45,820 bases of DNA from a bacterium (GTDB taxonomy: Bacteria > Electryoneota > AABM5-125-24 > Hatepunaeales > Hatepunaeaceae), in the NCBI GenBank assembly GCA_025774605.1, contig JALGVR010000009.1, positions 1-45,820 of the forward strand. Direction: 5' to 3'. The notes beneath the pieces are model-generated. The model saw only the letters and a list, made by a program, of their open reading frames with translations, did no database searches and was not told the DNA's origin. Every line of letters begins with the position of its first letter. Position 1 is the stretch's first letter. The translations under genes were made by a program, and so were the position numbers. Shown piece by piece: positions 43,095 through 45,820 of the stretch.

Positions 43095-44129
43095 TCAAGG
43101 CACTATCACCGACCGCAGCGTCTTCGGGTCGTTGTTGCGCAGCAGATCGAAGGCGTCATTGATATGATCGAGGTCAAACCTGCCGGTGACCAACTCCCTG
43201 ACCCTGATCTTGCCGATGCGCACCATTTCTATGATGCGGGGATAATCCACCGGACGGCAACCGAGCGACCCGATGAGCGATTGTTCGAAAAACATCAGTT
43301 TGGATACCGGAATCTCCGCCGGCAGATGCGTGTAACCGACCACCACGCACGTGCCGCCCATGCGAATGGTATTATAGGCCGCCTGGATTGTCTTCGGGTT
43401 GCCGATGGCCTCAAACGCCACATCAACGCCGTCGCCGATCATTTTTTTAATAGCCTTGTCGACCCGTCCCTTTTCAACCTCATTGGGATTGATGGTTTCC
43501 TGGGCGCCGAACTTCTCAGCCATTTCGAGCTTCTCGGGCATCAGGTCGATCGCAATCACCGAAGCGCCGACCGCCGCCGCGACCTGGACGAGATTTATGC
43601 CGACACCGCCGCAGCCGAACACCGCGACCCAGTCGCCGGGCTTGACCCGACCCCGGTTTACGACGGCATGGAAGGGGGTCGAGATAGCGTCGGCGATGAT
43701 CGAACCCTCGATCAGCGGTACATCTTCCGGCATCACAAGAGCATCCTTGGCGGGAGCGAGCACGTATTCGGCGTATGAGCCGTCGACGTGATTGCCGAAC
43801 ATGCGCATGTGCTGGCAGATGTTCTCGCGACCGATGCGACACTGACGGCAGGTTCCGCATGACAGCACCGCCGGCAGCAGGACCCGGTCGCCCTCCTTCC
43901 AGTTGGTAACGCCTTCGCCAAGCCCGGCGACCGTGCCGGAAGCCTCATGCCCGAGGATCATCGGCGGCGTCTTGAACGTCGGCACACCGTGGTCGATGTA
44001 GTGCATGTCGGTATGGCAGACGCCGCATGCCGCCACCTTGACAAGGATCTCGCCCGCTCCCGGCCTGGGCGTTGGAACCTCCTCAACCTTCAACGGCTGG
44101 CCGGACCCGTGAAATACTGCTGCTTTCAT
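43095..44129 (-). CDS. Zinc-dependent medium-chain alcohol dehydrogenase
   Basis: GGAGGA lies seven bases before the ATG. The 344-residue protein has the zinc-type MDR layout: catalytic-zinc ligands C35 (ACGVCHTD) and H61 in GHEASGTV, structural-zinc cysteines C91, C94, C97 and C105 (SCGTCRQCRIGRENIC), and the NAD(P) Rossmann motif VFGCGGVGINLVQVAAAVGAS. It oxidises an alcohol or hydroxyacyl substrate with NAD. The sequence type also covers 6-hydroxycyclohexene-carbonyl-CoA dehydrogenase-like enzymes of anaerobic aromatic breakdown; the substrate is not decided. It is the first gene of the ADH-kor run. Confidence 0.9.
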   Translation of the reverse strand: MKAAVFHGSGQPLKVEEVPTPRPGAGEILVKVAACGVCHTDMHYIDHGVPTFKTPPMILGHEASGTVAGLGEGVTNWKEGDRVLLPAVLSCGTCRQCRIGRENICQHMRMFGNHVDGSYAEYVLAPAKDALVMPEDVPLIEGSIIADAISTPFHAVVNRGRVKPGDWVAVFGCGGVGINLVQVAAAVGASVIAIDLMPEKLEMAEKFGAQETINPNEVEKGRVDKAIKKMIGDGVDVAFEAIGNPKTIQAAYNTIRMGGTCVVVGYTHLPAEIPVSKLMFFEQSLIGSLGCRPVDYPRIIEMVRIGKIRVRELVTGRFDLDHINDAFDLLRNNDPKTLRSVIVP

Positions 44130-44167
44130 ATTCTCCTCCGTGTTTTCTAATTTAAATCTCAGTCAGT

Positions 44168-44340
44168 GTCATTCCTGCGAAGGCAGGAATCCAGATTGAG
44201 AGTTTTTTCTGATTTTTACACTGATAAGGACATTTATTGACGAAACGACACCCCGTTCCAATATTTAGTTGAAAGAGCAAGTTTAAATTGGAAAGCTCGT
44301 AATTACCTGGAATGATGAGAATTATACCTTTATTCTGGAT
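44168..44340. repeat. 173-bp direct repeat, copy A
   Basis: Begins GTCATTCCTGCGAAGGCAGG and ends CCTTTATTCTGGAT. It differs from copy B at only two substitutions and one T deletion, and contains the near-palindrome ends of a REP element plus about 130 bp of AT-rich sequence. Confidence 0.92.
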
Positions 44341-44535
44341 GTAAAGTGTGTCAAATCCAGATCATGCGATGTCATGCCAGGTTCGGAATCTGGTTCCCCG
44401 CGTACGCGGGGATGACGAAAGCTGGAAGCGCGGGAATGACAATCCGCTGTCGATATTCTGGATTCCCGCCTGCGCGGGAATGACAACCCGCGGCTGATTT
44501 TTATAACTGCGAAACTTGAGATTATATCTCACCCT

Positions 44536-44707
44536 GTCATTCCTGCGAAGGCAGGAATCCAGATTGAGAGTTTTTTCTGATTTTTACACTGATAAGGACA
44601 TTTATTGACGAAACGACACCCTGTTCCAATATTTAGTTGAAAGAACAAGTTAAATTGGAAAGCTCGTAATTACCTGGAATGATGAGAATTATACCTTTAT
44701 TCTGGAT
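44536..44707. repeat. 172-bp direct repeat, copy B
   Basis: Same sequence as copy A, 368 bp further on. The flanks also match in part: the piece TACGCGGGGATGACGAAAGC-TGGAAGCGCGGGAATGACAA and the tail GCGGCTGATTTTTATAACTG follow both copies. A segment of roughly 370 bp was therefore duplicated and then altered in its second half. Confidence 0.92.
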
Positions 44708-44898
44708 CCCCGCCTTCGCGGGGATGACAACCAGTTGCCGATACGTACGCGGGGATGACGAAAGCTGGAAGCGCGGGAATGACAACCCGCGGCTGATTTT
44801 TATAACTGCGAAACAATGAACCGCCATCGTTAATGTATGTTATGGATTTCGATTATCACCCTCAACCGCGGATGGTCGACACCGTTATAATTATCTCA

Positions 44899-45162
44899 TT
44901 AAAACAACTCATCATCTATTTCATCCACACCATCCACCTTCCTCACGTACAAGACCATCACCGGCGTAGGCGAATCCCTGAAACAAATGTTGCATCCCCC
45001 GCACTTATCCGGATCGAACGGCTCCACCCTGGTCTGGAAGCCGAGTTCCTCAAACAGCTCCACCTGTTCGGACAAGCGAGGCTCACCACCGATGTACTTC
45101 GCTTCCCAACCCTCTATTTCGGGGGCAACAGGCGCATCATCAGGCGCGGGCTCAGTGCTCAT
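44899..45162 (-). CDS. Small protein with CGGCNIC motif, unknown function
   Basis: The ATG at 45162 overlaps the end of the acetyltransferase gene by 11 bases and gives 87 residues; a TTG at 45180 with AGAGG ahead is the alternative. The N terminus is Pro/Glu-rich; the middle (KYIGGEPRLSEQVELFEELG) is alpha-beta; the end reads FDPDKCGGCNICFRDSPTPV and then MVLYVRKVDG. The CxxCxxC triad could bind zinc or an Fe-S cluster with an outside ligand. I do not recognise a family. Co-translation with a GNAT acetyltransferase is clear from the overlap. Confidence 0.7.
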   Translation of the reverse strand: MSTEPAPDDAPVAPEIEGWEAKYIGGEPRLSEQVELFEELGFQTRVEPFDPDKCGGCNICFRDSPTPVMVLYVRKVDGVDEIDDELF

Positions 45163-45637
45163 GCCTGGGCATCGGTTCAAGCTTCCTCTCGAGTGCGACC
45201 ATTTTTGCCTGCTTGAAGTCCTGCGAACGGAAGAATTCGACGATATCGGGATAATCCTCGGAAATAAGGGTTGTCATCAGCTCTATACCCGCCTTGGCGG
45301 CAAGGGCGCAATATTCGTCCAACAGCATCGCGCCGACGCCAAGCCGTTTATACGCGGGATCGATACCTATCGTATCAACAGAAGCGACCGCCTCCGGGAT
45401 GCCGTATTCGCCGGTGTTCGCCTCACCCATAATGTACCCGATGACCCTGTCGCCGTCGGTCGCCACCAGTGAAATCAACAACTGGTGATCTTCACCAAAG
45501 ATCCGCTCAAACTTACGCTTGAAGTAACTGTTGCGCGGAAAACCGGTGGCAAGACTGTCGATCCGGATGATTTCGTCGAGGTCGCTCCTCCTGAGATTGC
45601 GCATTACTATCTTCGATTTACTTACATTTGCGGTCAT
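45152..45637 (-). CDS. GNAT family N-acetyltransferase
   Basis: The ATG at 45637 has GGAG about seven bases upstream; the track start at 45673 adds 12 residues without support. The 161-residue protein has the GNAT layout: KIVMRNLRRSDLDEIIRID at the start, VIGYIMGEANTG, the acetyl-CoA motif SVDTIGIDPAYKRLGVGAMLLDEYCALA (Q/R-x-x-G-x-G/A as KRLGVGA), and MTTLISEDYPDIVEFFRSQDFKQAKMVALERKL at the end. The acceptor amine is unknown; RimI-like protein acetyltransferases and small-molecule enzymes share this form. It forms an overlapping pair with the Cys-motif protein. Confidence 0.9.
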   Translation of the reverse strand: MTANVSKSKIVMRNLRRSDLDEIIRIDSLATGFPRNSYFKRKFERIFGEDHQLLISLVATDGDRVIGYIMGEANTGEYGIPEAVASVDTIGIDPAYKRLGVGAMLLDEYCALAAKAGIELMTTLISEDYPDIVEFFRSQDFKQAKMVALERKLEPMPRHEH

Positions 45638-45673
45638 TTTTTGCTCCAATATGTGTTTGTTATTGCAGTTCAT

Positions 45674-45820
45674 AAGGTAACCCCCCCTTTTATCCCCCCC
45701 TACTTCGCAGGGGGGAAAGGATGTTAAAGGTAACCCCCCCTTTTATCCCCCCCCCTACTTCGCAGGGGGGAAAGGATGTTAAAGGTAACCCCCCTCCCTT
45801 TTTATCCCCCATTACTTCGC
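45674..45820. repeat. C/G-run palindromic element in tandem, at least three copies, running off the window
   Basis: Units of 53 and 55 bp begin AAGGTAACCCCCCCTTTTAT and continue CCCCCCCTACTTCGCAGGGG-GGAAAGGATGTTA; a third, altered unit is cut by the window end. Within each unit the C-run and G-run can pair across CTACTTCGCAG. It is the same family as those inside the GltD-PorD and korB genes. Confidence 0.92.

Larger units (their letters stand above)
44130..44898. other. Gene-free, repeat-filled 769-bp interval
   Basis: No gene is seen. The interval is built from two copies of a 173-bp block and REP-like elements (GTCATTCCTGCGAAGGCAGG, TTCCCGCCTGCGCGGGAATG, CCCGCCTTCGCGGGGATGAC) that also occur near 22.0 and 39.9 kb. 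No promoter is convincing. Confidence 0.75.

Noticed and set aside
42666-43778. 370-codon plus-strand ORF over korD and the alcohol dehydrogenase
   Set aside because: Antisense shadow; composition is His/Arg/Gln-rich and no motif is seen, while the opposite strand encodes clear enzymes. The same holds for 40609-41658, 41712-42590 and 31829-32833.

Overview
The window is GC-rich bacterial chromosomal DNA (mid-50s percent by eye, not computed), densely coded and mostly read leftward. It carries genes for an outer membrane: an LpxH-like lipid A hydrolase, a TolC family channel, two exported beta-rich proteins and a class A penicillin-binding protein. It also carries a PorD/DUF4835-like protein, a family I know from type IX secretion in the Bacteroidota/FCB group. 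Two ferredoxin-dependent 2-oxoacid oxidoreductases point to anaerobic metabolism. Together these suggest a Gram-negative anaerobe of the FCB superphylum, possibly an uncultured candidate phylum. Inference only: there is no rRNA or other decisive marker. Eight promoter-like sites all have a sigma70-type -35/-10 pair with exactly 17 bp between the boxes, unlike the classical Bacteroidetes promoter.

Layout. 1-5.0 kb (leftward): an envelope operon with an exported beta-rich protein, an exported helix-hairpin-helix plus beta-rich protein, an MltB-type lytic transglycosylase and an AmiC-type amidase cut by the window edge. 5.0-7.1 kb (rightward): a PorD-like protein, a secreted Fn3-like protein and a zinc-ribbon RDD membrane protein. 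7.1-11.2 kb (leftward): a GrpB remnant, a nitronate-monooxygenase-like flavoprotein broken by a 26-bp tandem duplication, coaE, a lone leuD-like gene and an M24 peptidase. 11.2-18.0 kb (leftward): a TPR protein, a TolC family channel, a lipoprotein hydrolase of family C45, a MacB-like permease lacking an ATPase, and a HlyD adaptor. 18.0-21.9 kb: miaA, mutL, a small membrane protein and a site-2-type protease.

21.9-22.5 kb holds dispersed repeats and an eight-copy 30-bp tandem array. 22.5-30 kb: queA (leftward), then rightward lpxH, a bifunctional PBP, a HAD phosphatase, a DUF6504-like small protein with dinB, and an Asp/Glu racemase of the Thr/Cys type. tRNA-Ser(GCT) lies at 30.2 kb. 30.3-33.4 kb (leftward): xdhC-like, mocA-like and a GT-C glycosyltransferase.

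33.7-44.1 kb (leftward) is a metabolic region. A pyruvate-type ferredoxin oxidoreductase (GltD-PorD fusion, PorA, an unknown small ORF, PorB) is followed upstream by an acyl-CoA dehydrogenase, a korDABC operon and a zinc alcohol dehydrogenase. These could oxidise 2-oxoacids to acyl-CoA with ferredoxin as acceptor, while the GltD-PorD protein links ferredoxin to NAD(P). The last 1.7 kb holds a duplicated repeat block, a small Cys-motif protein, a GNAT acetyltransferase and a C-rich tandem repeat.

The most unusual feature is the load of short palindromic repeats. A C/G-run palindromic element lies between genes and also in frame inside the GltD-PorD gene (twice) and at the 3' end of korB, where it adds low-complexity peptide. 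Other families are REP-like, a MITE-like 84-bp inverted repeat, and a 173-bp near-perfect direct duplication.
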